A DNA stretch of 64,000 nucleotides from SAR116 cluster bacterium AG-426-I14 (GTDB lineage: Bacteria; Pseudomonadota; Alphaproteobacteria; Puniceispirillales; Marisalimonadaceae), in assembly GCA_003210055.1 (NCBI GenBank), contig QCNS01000009.1, positions 1 to 64,000 on the forward strand. The letters are read 5' to 3'. A program made the translations under genes and the position numbers. The notes beneath the pieces are model-generated. The model searched no databases. It was not told the origin of the DNA and was given only the letters and a program-made list of their open reading frames with translations. Shown one piece after another: positions 1 through 8,177 of the stretch (its first letter is position 1; each line of letters starts with the position of its first letter).

Positions 1-1194
1 AAATATCTTACAGGAAAAAACATTTCTCTTAATAAACCATTTTCTGAAATTAATGTTGTTGACTTTTCTCAGGGTGTAGCAGGTCCTTATTGTGCTATGC
101 TTTTGGCTCAAAATGGAGCAAATGTTATAAAAGTTGAGCCAAAAGAAGGGGATTGGTCAAGAATTTTAGGAGATCAATATGGGGAGCATTCAGCATTTTC
201 AGTCGCTTCAAATGTTGGTAAAAAAAGTATAATAATTGATTTAAAAAATGAAGAAAGTAAGTACATTGTGGATAAAATCATTGCAAATGCTCATATCTTT
301 ATTGAGGGTTTTAGACCGGGTGTAATTGAACGATTAGGCTACGGATACAAAACTTTAAAAAAGAAAAATAAAGAATTAATTTACTTATCTATTTCAGGAT
401 TTGGTCAAACTGGTCCAATGAGTAAAAAACCAGCTATGGATCCTATAATACAAGCATTCACAGGATTTATGTCAGAAAACAAGGGTCCAGATAATTATCC
501 ACATAGAACTCCAGTTATTTTATTTGACATGATGACTGCACTTTATGCAACAAATGCAATTGTATCGAATTTATATCAACACAAAAATAATAAGCTAGGA
601 AAAAAAATTGAAATTAGTTTAATGGAGTCAGCTGCTGCTATGCAATCTATACGTTTGATGGGTGAGTATATGGATGGTAAATATGAACCTGCGTCTGCAC
701 CAGCTGGAACTTTTAAAACTAAAGATGGGTGGATACAGATAATAGCCGTTAAAAATCAAGAATTTATTAGGTTTTGTGAAGCAATAGGCTGGGATAATCT
801 AATTAATGATAATAGATTTAAAACAAATTCTAAAAGAAGAGAAAATAGAGATTACCTTGATAAAAAAATTAAAAAACTATTTAAAGCAAAAAGTACTAAG
901 TTTTGGCAAGAACTTTTGACTAAAGCTCGTGTTCAAAACGAAAAAGTCAACTCTTATACTGAATTTGTTAATCATGAACAAACTAAGGCATTGGATTTAA
1001 TTTCCTTTATTAAGCAACCTGGGAACGATGCATTTTGGCCAATGCCTAAAATTCCAGGAATGCAAAAATTTAGTTCAAACTCAAAGTTATCTAGGTCTCC
1101 TAAAATAGGTGAACATACCAGACAAATAATGCAAGAATTAGGTTTTAATAAAAATGAAATATTATATTATTTAAAAAATAAAGTTATAGGATAA
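1..1194 (+). CDS. CaiB/BaiF-family (class III) CoA-transferase, 5' partial
   Basis: Transfers CoA between an acyl-CoA and a free carboxylic acid in the cytoplasm; the substrate cannot be read from sequence. The frame is open from the first base of the window, so the true start lies upstream; the ATG at 97 is internal, because the residues before it (VVDFSQGVAGPYCAMLLAQ) are the conserved N-terminal family motif. Further family features are the NGANVIKVEPKEGDWSR stretch and the Asp in ILFDMMTALYA, which aligns with the catalytic Asp of formyl-CoA transferases. The C-terminus looks complete. The carboxyltransferase gene follows after 10 bases, so the two are probably co-transcribed and CoA activation may feed the carboxylase. 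Family assignment is firm; substrate is unknown. Confidence 0.9.
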   Translation, partial: KYLTGKNISLNKPFSEINVVDFSQGVAGPYCAMLLAQNGANVIKVEPKEGDWSRILGDQYGEHSAFSVASNVGKKSIIIDLKNEESKYIVDKIIANAHIFIEGFRPGVIERLGYGYKTLKKKNKELIYLSISGFGQTGPMSKKPAMDPIIQAFTGFMSENKGPDNYPHRTPVILFDMMTALYATNAIVSNLYQHKNNKLGKKIEISLMESAAAMQSIRLMGEYMDGKYEPASAPAGTFKTKDGWIQIIAVKNQEFIRFCEAIGWDNLINDNRFKTNSKRRENRDYLDKKIKKLFKAKSTKFWQELLTKARVQNEKVNSYTEFVNHEQTKALDLISFIKQPGNDAFWPMPKIPGMQKFSSNSKLSRSPKIGEHTRQIMQELGFNKNEILYYLKNKVIG

Positions 1195-1204
1195 CGAATT
1201 TAAA

Positions 1205-2752
1205 ATGAGTTGGAAGAAAGAATTAGAGGAAAAAGTTAAAAGAGAAAAATTATCTGAGAAGCTCGGAGGTTCTGAGAGAGTCAAAAGACAACATGATTCT
1301 GGTCGATATACAGTTCGAGAAAGAATTCATCTTTTAACTGATAAAAACTCATTTCAGGAAGTAGGTAAAATAGCTGGCAAAGCTATATATGATGATAATA
1401 ATGATTTAATTGATTTTAAGGGTTCAAACTTTATCTTTGGCAAAGCTAAAATTGATGGAAGAACAATTATAGTGGGAGGAGATGATTTTACTCTAAGAGG
1501 TGGTTCAGCAGACGCTTCAATAAAAGAAAAACATCACAAATGCGAAGAGATGGCATTATCTCTCAAACTACCTTTAATCAGGATAGTAGAGGGGTCTGGG
1601 GGAGGTGGTTCTGTAAAAACCATTGAAACAACTGGAAGGGCGAATGTACCAGAGGTCGAGGGTTGGGATTTAGTTGTTAAGAGTATGGGAACTATACCAC
1701 GGGTGGCTTTAGGGCTTGGTTCTGTAGCAGGTTTAGGCGCGGCTCATTTAGCATCTTCTCATTATTCTGTAATGGTAAAAGATAAATCAGCTATGTTTGT
1801 TGCGGGTCCACCTGTAGTAGCTCAAATTGGTCAAAATTTAACAAAAAATGAATTAGGTGGTTATAAAATACAATTAAAGTCTGGTGCTGTAGATGATGCT
1901 GTGGATACTGAAGAGGAGGCTTTTGAAGCTGCAAAAAAATTTTTGTCATATTTACCAAATTCTATTAATGAATTAACTGAACAAATAAAAACAGAAGACA
2001 ATTCCAATAGATCAGCAGAGTGGTTAATTGAGGCTATACCAAAGGATATTAAATCAGTTTATAAAATAAGACCAATTATAGAAGAGCTTGTTGATAAAGG
2101 AAGTTTTTTTGAAATAAGTAAGGAATTTGGTAAATCAGTTGTAACTGGTTTTTGCAGGTTAAATGGATGGTCAATTGCTCTAATGGCAAGTGATCCATAT
2201 TCTTATGGAGGTTGTTGGACTGCCGAAACATGCAAAAAGGTTCAAAAATTTGTTGATTTAGCTGAAACTTTTCATCTCCCGATAATTTATTTAGTTGATT
2301 GTCCAGGTTTTCAAGTTGGCTTAGATGCAGAAAAAAAAGGCACAATTAAAGAAGGTGTTAGAGCAATGTCAGCGATTTGGCAAACAAAAACGCCATGGAT
2401 GTCTATTATCATTAGAAATTGTTTTGGAGTTGCAGGAGCGGCTCATAAAAGAGGTAGTAGTTTCATAACAAGATATGCTTGGCCTTCAGCTCGCTGGGGT
2501 TCTCTACCACTTGAAGGGGGAATTGAAGCTGCATATAGAAAAGATATAGAAAATTCTTCTAATCCAAAGAAAGAATTAGAAAAAATAAATATCAGATTAA
2601 ATAAATTGAGATCTCCTTTAAGAACTGCAGAATCTTTTTGGATAGAGGAAATAATTGATCCACGAAATACTCGAGAACTTATGTGTGAATTTGCTGATTT
2701 AAGTGCACCTTTAAGAACCACCGGATTAACACACAGAACTATGAGACCATAG
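1205..2752 (+). CDS. Acyl-CoA carboxylase carboxyltransferase (beta) subunit
   Basis: Carboxyltransferase half of a biotin-dependent acyl-CoA carboxylase (propionyl-/methylcrotonyl-CoA carboxylase type): it moves CO2 from carboxybiotin to an acyl-CoA. The 515 residues match the usual beta-subunit length. The N-terminal half has the crotonase-like acyl-CoA site (GDDFTLRGGSADASIKEKH, then EGSGGGGS) and the C-terminal half has VDCPGFQVGLDAEKKG and RNCFGVAGAAH, matching the second crotonase fold that binds biotin. The gene sits between a CoA-transferase and a tiny biotin carrier gene, so all three probably act together. No biotin carboxylase (alpha) subunit is in the window; it may lie upstream or be supplied from elsewhere. 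Acyl substrate not determinable. Confidence 0.9.
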   Translation: MSWKKELEEKVKREKLSEKLGGSERVKRQHDSGRYTVRERIHLLTDKNSFQEVGKIAGKAIYDDNNDLIDFKGSNFIFGKAKIDGRTIIVGGDDFTLRGGSADASIKEKHHKCEEMALSLKLPLIRIVEGSGGGGSVKTIETTGRANVPEVEGWDLVVKSMGTIPRVALGLGSVAGLGAAHLASSHYSVMVKDKSAMFVAGPPVVAQIGQNLTKNELGGYKIQLKSGAVDDAVDTEEEAFEAAKKFLSYLPNSINELTEQIKTEDNSNRSAEWLIEAIPKDIKSVYKIRPIIEELVDKGSFFEISKEFGKSVVTGFCRLNGWSIALMASDPYSYGGCWTAETCKKVQKFVDLAETFHLPIIYLVDCPGFQVGLDAEKKGTIKEGVRAMSAIWQTKTPWMSIIIRNCFGVAGAAHKRGSSFITRYAWPSARWGSLPLEGGIEAAYRKDIENSSNPKKELEKINIRLNKLRSPLRTAESFWIEEIIDPRNTRELMCEFADLSAPLRTTGLTHRTMRP

Positions 2753-2775
2753 TAATTTTTTTAAGGTAATACAAA

Positions 2776-2988
2776 ATGATTTATTCAGAAGTATCAGGTA
2801 CAATTAGTGAAATTCTAGTATCAAACAATCAAATTGTTGATAATGATAGTACCTTAATAGTTATTGAATGTATGAAAATGCTTATCCCAATTAATGCTAA
2901 AAAAAAAGGAAAAATTATAAAAATTTTTGTTAATGAAGGAGATGTAATCAATGAGGGTGATAAGATTTTGGATATTAGTTACATCTGA
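2776..2988 (+). CDS. Stand-alone biotin carboxyl carrier protein (biotinyl domain)
   Basis: Seventy residues that form just one biotinyl/lipoyl domain. The biotinylation motif is ECMKM, with Lys34 as the probable biotin site; the common form is EAMKM. The mirror-image halves (SGTISEILVSNNQIVDNDS and KGKIIKIFVNEGDVINEGD) are the two-fold hammerhead pattern of this fold. An AAGG Shine-Dalgarno lies ahead of the ATG. It follows the carboxyltransferase by 23 bases and presumably carries biotin between that subunit and an unlinked biotin carboxylase. A lipoyl role is possible in principle, but the MKM motif and neighbour favour biotin. Confidence 0.87.
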   Translation: MIYSEVSGTISEILVSNNQIVDNDSTLIVIECMKMLIPINAKKKGKIIKIFVNEGDVINEGDKILDISYI

Positions 2989-3020
2989 GAATTTTAAATT
3001 CAAAAGAAAGAAATGATAAA

Positions 3021-3848
3021 ATGAATTGGAAAATATTAAATGTTTCAATACCTGTAAAAGACATTAAGAAGTCAATAGAATTTTACGAAATGTTATTAGG
3101 AAAATCAGTTTGTACAGATGATGTTATGAAAAATATTTTTGAAAATGATGAAGATTATTTTTTTGGGAAAAATGGTTTTGGTTTAAGATTGTTTAAACCT
3201 AAACAAGATTTGCACATGGAGAGAAAATTACAAAGTAGAAGATCGTATGTTACAATTTTAGTTGATAGTTTAGAAAAAATAAAAGAGAGACTTAATTCCA
3301 ATCAAATCATTTTTTTGTATAACGAATCAAATGGTTTTAAAAAAATACAGGTTCAAGAGCCTTCATTAAATTTAATTCAATTTGTAGAGAATAATAATCA
3401 ATTTAATTCTGATTATAATGGATTTGATTTTGGTCTAAATTGGGGAATCCATCATATGAATTTAGAATCTTTAGATGTAAGAGAGAGTGTAAGTTTTTTT
3501 TCAAATATAGCAGGTTTTAATGAAGGTAAATGGGTAGCACCTAAAAATAAAGGTGATTTCAGTATTGATCCCATGGAATTATCCATTTTTCCTATTTCAA
3601 AAGATAATAGTGGGTTACACATTATAAAACCTGATGATGGTTTTGGTTATAGAAATAACTTTGTCCATAATCCGTCAATAGCAGGTCATCCAGCATTTAC
3701 TGTAAAAAATTTGTCTGAATTAATAAAAAAATTACAGGAAAAAAAAGTTTTGTTTTCAGACGCAAAAGTTTATGCCATGCCTGGTTTTCATCAAATCTAT
3801 TTGTATGATAATAATGCAAATATGCTAGAAATAAATCAATCTGTTTAA
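3021..3848 (+). CDS. VOC-superfamily protein with two glyoxalase/dioxygenase-like domains
   Basis: A 275-residue protein made of two tandem VOC (vicinal oxygen chelate) domains, about residues 4-122 and 138-275. The second domain keeps a plausible metal triad: His144/145 in WGIHHMNLES, His223 in AGHPAFTV and Glu270 in ANMLEINQ. This is the His-His-Glu arrangement of extradiol dioxygenases, glyoxalases and related lyases. The first domain lacks obvious ligands, as in many two-domain extradiol dioxygenases. It lies between the biotin carrier and an SDR gene in one orientation, which suggests a shared catabolic pathway. Superfamily is clear; whether it is a ring-cleaving dioxygenase, an epimerase or a lyase is not. 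Confidence 0.78.
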   Translation: MNWKILNVSIPVKDIKKSIEFYEMLLGKSVCTDDVMKNIFENDEDYFFGKNGFGLRLFKPKQDLHMERKLQSRRSYVTILVDSLEKIKERLNSNQIIFLYNESNGFKKIQVQEPSLNLIQFVENNNQFNSDYNGFDFGLNWGIHHMNLESLDVRESVSFFSNIAGFNEGKWVAPKNKGDFSIDPMELSIFPISKDNSGLHIIKPDDGFGYRNNFVHNPSIAGHPAFTVKNLSELIKKLQEKKVLFSDAKVYAMPGFHQIYLYDNNANMLEINQSV

Positions 3849-3857
3849 AATAAATTT

Positions 3858-4640
3858 ATGAAAAGAAATTTAAATAATGTTTGCATAACTGGTTCTGGAA
3901 ATGGGATTGGGAAAGCTATTGCTATCTTACTTAATAAACATGGTTATAATGTAGCATGTGTGGATATAAATTTAGAAGATGCAAAAAAAACAATATATGA
4001 ATTTGAAAATAAAGTGGCAAGGAGTGTAGCCATTTCTGCAGATATTTCTATTATTTCTCAAATTAAAAAAATGATTAAGGAAGTAGTTTATTCTTTTGGG
4101 AGTTTACATATAATGATTAATAATGCTGGAGTCACTCGGACTTCGGATATTATGAAACTTAATGAACAAGATTGGTATTGGATAAATAATATTAATTCAA
4201 AAGGAACTTTTTTTTGTTTACAAGCAGCAGCAAATCAAATGAAATTTCAAAAAACTGGTGGTAGAATTATTAATATGTCTTCTGTGGGTGCAAGAGGTTT
4301 TGTAGATGTTTCGAATGCTATTTATGCAGGTAGCAAAGGTGCAATAATAAGTTTAACAAAAACCGCAGCTCAACAACTTGGTAAATATAATATTAATGTA
4401 AATGCTATTTGTCCTTCGCCTACTTATACAGAAATTGTAAAAAAACTTATCAAAACAAGATCTTTAGAACAGAATAAATCAGAAAATGAGATTATGAAAC
4501 ATTATATGAGGGATGTACCATTAGGAAGATTCAATCAACCTGAGGATATTGCTGAAATGGCATTATTTTTGTCTTCAGAAAGTTCAAAAAATATATCCGG
4601 ACAATCCTTTAATGTTGATGGTGGATTGATACCAAGTTGA
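3858..4640 (+). CDS. Short-chain dehydrogenase/reductase (classical SDR)
   Basis: A 260-residue classical SDR, an NAD(P)-dependent oxidoreductase of an alcohol/ketone substrate. It shows the cofactor motif TGSGNGIG (residues 11-18), the NNAG motif (88-91), the catalytic Ser in INMSSVGARG (about 141), the YxxxK pair Tyr156/Lys160 and the C-terminal ISGQSFNVDGG typical of FabG-like members. Asp36 after beta-strand 2 (ACVDINLE) suggests NAD rather than NADP. It follows the VOC gene by 9 bases and is the last gene of this plus-strand cluster, ending 16 bases before the end of a convergent dioxygenase gene. Substrate not assignable. Confidence 0.9.
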   Translation: MKRNLNNVCITGSGNGIGKAIAILLNKHGYNVACVDINLEDAKKTIYEFENKVARSVAISADISIISQIKKMIKEVVYSFGSLHIMINNAGVTRTSDIMKLNEQDWYWINNINSKGTFFCLQAAANQMKFQKTGGRIINMSSVGARGFVDVSNAIYAGSKGAIISLTKTAAQQLGKYNINVNAICPSPTYTEIVKKLIKTRSLEQNKSENEIMKHYMRDVPLGRFNQPEDIAEMALFLSSESSKNISGQSFNVDGGLIPS

Positions 4641-4656
4641 CAAAATCAATTATAAT

Positions 4657-5550
4657 TTAGATATTAGAAAAGGGACCAAATACTGGGGAAGTCCCTTCAA
4701 CAGTTCCTCGTATCATTGCTCTCCTAAATTTAGTATAATTATATGGTATTACTCTATGTAATAATACTCTGTTATCCCACATTATTAAATCATTTGGCTC
4801 CCATTGATGTGTATAACAAAACTTAGGATTTTGAACATAATTTACTAACCAAGAATGAAGATCTCTTCCTTCTTTTAAACTCATTCCACCTATTTCCAGA
4901 CTAGTATTTGATGTAAAAAAAAGTGATTTTTTGTTTTGTCTATCAGGATGTACTCGAATAACAGGATGGGTAACTGGTGGAAAATTAGACTTTTCTTCAT
5001 AACTTAATTCTGGAAGTGAAGGTTCAATGCGTCTAATATCATTATAAGAATGTACTTGATGAAGAGGTTCAAGTAATCTTTTTTTACTTTCTGGTAAATT
5101 TTCGTATGCTAAAAGCATATTAGAAAATTGAGTTTGTCCTCCTGAAGCAACTCTTGGAAGAACTTCTTTCCCATAAAGAATTGAGAAAAGTGCTGGATAG
5201 TATCTGTATGAACTATCTGTATGCCATCTAGAATTATTTTTTTGAAGAACTACTCTCGGATCTTCTTCATTTAAATGAATACCCTCAGATGAAATATTTG
5301 ACACATTAAATATTTCAATTTTACCTTTTGTTTTATCTTTTTCGGGATAAGTTTCTAAGTTACCAAAGTTTCTTGTAAAATTTACTAAACTTTCTTCATC
5401 TATTGATTGACTTTTAAAACAAATAAAATGCTTTTCTTGAATTAGATTTTTAATATCTAAGAATATATCTGAGCTTATCCTTTTGGAGCAGTCAAAATTT
5501 TCTACTTTCACACCAGTGTGTTTTGTTAAATTAGTGATTTTTAATTTCAT
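4657..5550 (-). CDS. TauD/TfdA-family Fe(II)/2-oxoglutarate dioxygenase
   Basis: Non-haem iron oxygenase that couples oxidation of a substrate to decarboxylation of 2-oxoglutarate. From the ATG at 5550 (297 residues) the iron triad reads His110-x-Asp112 in SRWHTDSSY and His265 in VLLHRVIPY; Arg276/277 downstream fits the 2-oxoglutarate carboxylate anchor. SGGQTQFSNM is also typical of the family. An upstream TTG at 5565 is in frame, but the ATG is preferred because a good promoter -10 box ends six bases before it. The gene is convergent with the preceding catabolic cluster and divergent from the glycan region. Substrates of the family include taurine, aromatic ethers and carboxylates; none can be chosen here. 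Confidence 0.88.
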   Translation of the reverse strand: MKLKITNLTKHTGVKVENFDCSKRISSDIFLDIKNLIQEKHFICFKSQSIDEESLVNFTRNFGNLETYPEKDKTKGKIEIFNVSNISSEGIHLNEEDPRVVLQKNNSRWHTDSSYRYYPALFSILYGKEVLPRVASGGQTQFSNMLLAYENLPESKKRLLEPLHQVHSYNDIRRIEPSLPELSYEEKSNFPPVTHPVIRVHPDRQNKKSLFFTSNTSLEIGGMSLKEGRDLHSWLVNYVQNPKFCYTHQWEPNDLIMWDNRVLLHRVIPYNYTKFRRAMIRGTVEGTSPVFGPFSNI

Positions 5551-5556
5551 ACTTAC

Positions 5557-5584
5557 ATTATACAATATTTCGCATATGTTTCAA
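5557..5584 (-). promoter_or_regulatory. Predicted sigma70 promoter of the TauD-family gene, possibly leaderless
   Basis: On the minus strand TTGAAA (5584-5579) and TATAAT (5562-5557) are separated by 16 bases, matching 5 of 6 and 6 of 6 consensus bases. Only six bases separate the -10 box from the ATG at 5550, so transcription would begin at or next to the start codon and the mRNA would have no leader. In a sequence this AT-rich a chance TATAAT is common, so this remains a prediction. Confidence 0.45.
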
Positions 5585-5690
5585 AATAGAGTAACAATTT
5601 ATTTAAAATATAAAAAAAATAATTAAAATATAGATTACTAATATTTTTTAAAATAAAGTGTATTTTTATTTCATAATAAGAGTTTTTTTG

Positions 5691-6446
5691 ATGATCAAAT
5701 CTTGGGTTATTAACGTCAAATCTAGTAAAAATAAGAGAAAATTTTTTTTGGAACAAGCAAATAATTGTGAACTTAATTTCAAATTCTTTGAAGCTGTTAC
5801 ACCTAAGACATTGCATTTATATGACTTCCTCTCAGATCCAAATATACAAAGAAGTAAGTTTGCAAGACCTTTAATGAAAACTGAAATAGCTTGTGCAATA
5901 AGTCATATTAGTCTCTGGAAAAAACTTCTTGAAGATGATGAAGCTGAATATTATTGTATTTTTGAAGATGATACATATTTAGATAAAAACCTAACTAAAA
6001 TCATTACAAATCCTAAAATCGAAAATTTTGATTTAATAAAATTTTCAGGTTTAAAAAAAGTACCTTATAAAAAAATTCATAGTATAAATAATAACTATTC
6101 GTTGATGAAGCTAGCTTATGGCCCTCTAGATGCAGCTTCATATAGAATTAGTAAAAAAGCTGCAAAAAAATTAATTAACTACACTTATAATTTAACCCAT
6201 CCAATTGATATTATGTTAGACAGATCTTTTGACCATGGTATTCCAATTCATGCAGTTTTCCCATATCCTTGTAAAACTGATTGGCATTTTGAAAAAGATG
6301 ATCCACTTTTTACTGATATTGGTTTAAGAGAATATAAATATGAAAAAGATACTAAACTTTATTTTGTTTTAAATACTAGAATAAATAGGTTAAAGACAAG
6401 TATAAAAAAAAGGTTTGCTCATTTAAAATTATTGTTTAAAAGATAA
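5691..6446 (+). CDS. Glycosyltransferase family 25 (LPS glycosyltransferase)
   Basis: Adds a sugar, often galactose, to lipo-oligosaccharide or a surface glycan in the cytoplasm. The start at 5691 (252 residues) is chosen over the ATG at 5658 because the family N-terminus begins with SWVINVKSSKNKRKFF, a match to the WVINL-S--R-- opening of LgtB/Lex1-type enzymes, and the upstream extension has no counterpart. FFEAVTPKT, EIACAISHISLWK and the acidic CIFEDDTYLD motif, which includes the nucleotide-sugar/metal-binding acidic residues, are all GT25 landmarks. It is followed after 17 bases by an O-antigen ligase-like gene, opening the glycan region. Confidence 0.87.
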   Translation: MIKSWVINVKSSKNKRKFFLEQANNCELNFKFFEAVTPKTLHLYDFLSDPNIQRSKFARPLMKTEIACAISHISLWKKLLEDDEAEYYCIFEDDTYLDKNLTKIITNPKIENFDLIKFSGLKKVPYKKIHSINNNYSLMKLAYGPLDAASYRISKKAAKKLINYTYNLTHPIDIMLDRSFDHGIPIHAVFPYPCKTDWHFEKDDPLFTDIGLREYKYEKDTKLYFVLNTRINRLKTSIKKRFAHLKLLFKR

Positions 6447-6463
6447 AGTCATTAACTAAATAT

Positions 6464-8164
6464 ATGTATAAATATATGACACCGAAGTTTTCTCTAAACT
6501 TTAAAACATCATTTGAAAATGGTTTAGAAAAATTTAAAGGTTTTACTTTTTTTGATAAAGTAATGACCATATTTTGGTTTCTAGGACCTTTTTTATACTT
6601 AGTTGAAAGAACGCCTGCTGATATTTGGTTATCATTAATATGTGTAATTTTTTTATTGAGATGCTTTAATAAGAATGAATGGTCTTGTTTCAAGCAAACT
6701 TGGGTTATGTTTGCAATTTGTTTGTGGTTGATTAGTATATTTACATCTATTTTGGGCCCTATGAGCCATTTGTCTCTTTCACAAAGTCTTCCATGGATTA
6801 GATTTCCAATTTATGCACTGGCTGCTCAAGCTTGGTTAGCTAGGGATAGAGATATAAGAGTGATGTTTTTTGGACTTATTTTAGTCTCTTTTTTAACAAT
6901 GTGCTTTATACTTTTGCTAGAGATATTTTTAGAACCAAAAGTTAGATTGACTTGGCCTTATGGAGACCCTATTCCAGGTAGTTTTTTAGCTAAATTATGT
7001 CTATCCATTTATTGTGTTTTTACAGTAATGATATTTAACAAAGGTTTTAAGAAATCTTTAATATATGTTTTTATATTAATTTCAGGACTTATACTACTAA
7101 AGTTAACAAATGAGAGATCAAACTTTATTTTAGTTATATGTGCTATACTTGTCTCAATTACGATAATAAATCTAAATATTAAAAGAGTTCTTCTTGTTTT
7201 TGGAAGTGTTGCATTTGCATTTGTTATTATAATCAACTTTTTACCTGATATTTTTGAAAGATGTCATTCCTTTAAAATTGAAGATCAAAAAAAATCTTTT
7301 AATGAATTTAATGATTCCAAAAATAGTATTTTTGAATGTTCAAAGGGCACAGTGAACTTTTTCAAACAGGTTCCATTGTTTAATTTTGATGGCTCTTATT
7401 GGGGTAGTTGGCGTAGTGGTCTTCAACAAGGTCTTGAAAAACCTCTATTTGGAGTTGGACCCGGAGGCACTAGACACACTTGTGGTTACTTAAAAGACCA
7501 TTGGCTGCCAGGAAAAAATTATTGTGGTAATCACCCTCATAATTTTTATATTCAGCTTTTTGCAGAGACAGGTGTTATTGGATTAGCATTAGGTATTTTG
7601 ATGAGTTTTAGCATTATTTTTAAATGTTTAGTTAATAGATTTGCTGTTTTAAATTGTCCTTTATCTTTTGTTTCATTTATAATTCCTTTAGGTGTTTTGT
7701 TTCCTTTCCAACATTTTGGTAATTTTTTTGGTCAATGGGGAAATTTATTTATATGGTTTTCAATTGGATTTGCTCTAAGTTGTTCCAGCCCTTTTTTGGT
7801 AAATGAAAAATCAATTATTAAAAGAGGTGTAAGTAAAAAATACATTACATCCATAATAACGATATCGTTAATTTTTATACTTATTCTCTTTTGGAAAGAA
7901 ATTAAAAATTGGTATTATTTTAAAATTTATTCTGATAATTGTAAAATTGAATATGTTGGTTTTCTTGAAGAAAATTCTTTAAATGGAAAGTTAGGTATTA
8001 ATGAGTTCTGTGTATGCAAAACCAAAAAATTAAAACAAGATAATTTAGATATTCTATATAGAATAAAATTAATTAACAATGCTGTTAAATATACTTCAGC
8101 TTCAAAAACTTTTATTCTTGAAGAACAGAATATTAATAATTTATGCTTAGAAAGATTAAAATAA
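6464..8164 (+). CDS. O-antigen ligase / polymerase-like membrane protein
   Basis: Polytopic inner-membrane protein of the WaaL/Wzy superfamily, about 566 residues with roughly ten hydrophobic segments between residues 30 and 480. The diagnostic periplasmic-loop motif is present: GVGPGGTRHTC followed by NHPHNFYIQLFAETGVIGLALG, including the conserved His of the ligase active site. Such proteins join or polymerise undecaprenyl-linked glycans. Ligase (to lipid A core) and polymerase cannot be distinguished by sequence. The start is uncertain between ATG 6464 and ATG 6476. The ~85 C-terminal residues after the last membrane segment look soluble. A second protein of this superfamily is at 13921. 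Confidence 0.85.
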   Translation: MYKYMTPKFSLNFKTSFENGLEKFKGFTFFDKVMTIFWFLGPFLYLVERTPADIWLSLICVIFLLRCFNKNEWSCFKQTWVMFAICLWLISIFTSILGPMSHLSLSQSLPWIRFPIYALAAQAWLARDRDIRVMFFGLILVSFLTMCFILLLEIFLEPKVRLTWPYGDPIPGSFLAKLCLSIYCVFTVMIFNKGFKKSLIYVFILISGLILLKLTNERSNFILVICAILVSITIINLNIKRVLLVFGSVAFAFVIIINFLPDIFERCHSFKIEDQKKSFNEFNDSKNSIFECSKGTVNFFKQVPLFNFDGSYWGSWRSGLQQGLEKPLFGVGPGGTRHTCGYLKDHWLPGKNYCGNHPHNFYIQLFAETGVIGLALGILMSFSIIFKCLVNRFAVLNCPLSFVSFIIPLGVLFPFQHFGNFFGQWGNLFIWFSIGFALSCSSPFLVNEKSIIKRGVSKKYITSIITISLIFILILFWKEIKNWYYFKIYSDNCKIEYVGFLEENSLNGKLGINEFCVCKTKKLKQDNLDILYRIKLINNAVKYTSASKTFILEEQNINNLCLERLK

Positions 8165-8177
8165 AGTTTAAAAGTTT

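Noticed and set aside
2076-2345. Antisense open frames inside the carboxyltransferase gene and many other genes
   Set aside because: They lie wholly inside well-supported genes, lack ribosome-binding sites and have compositions explained by the sense codons.
5658-5690. Upstream ATG for the GT25 gene
   Set aside because: It adds residues outside the family N-terminus; the ATG at 5691 aligns with the conserved SWVINV start.
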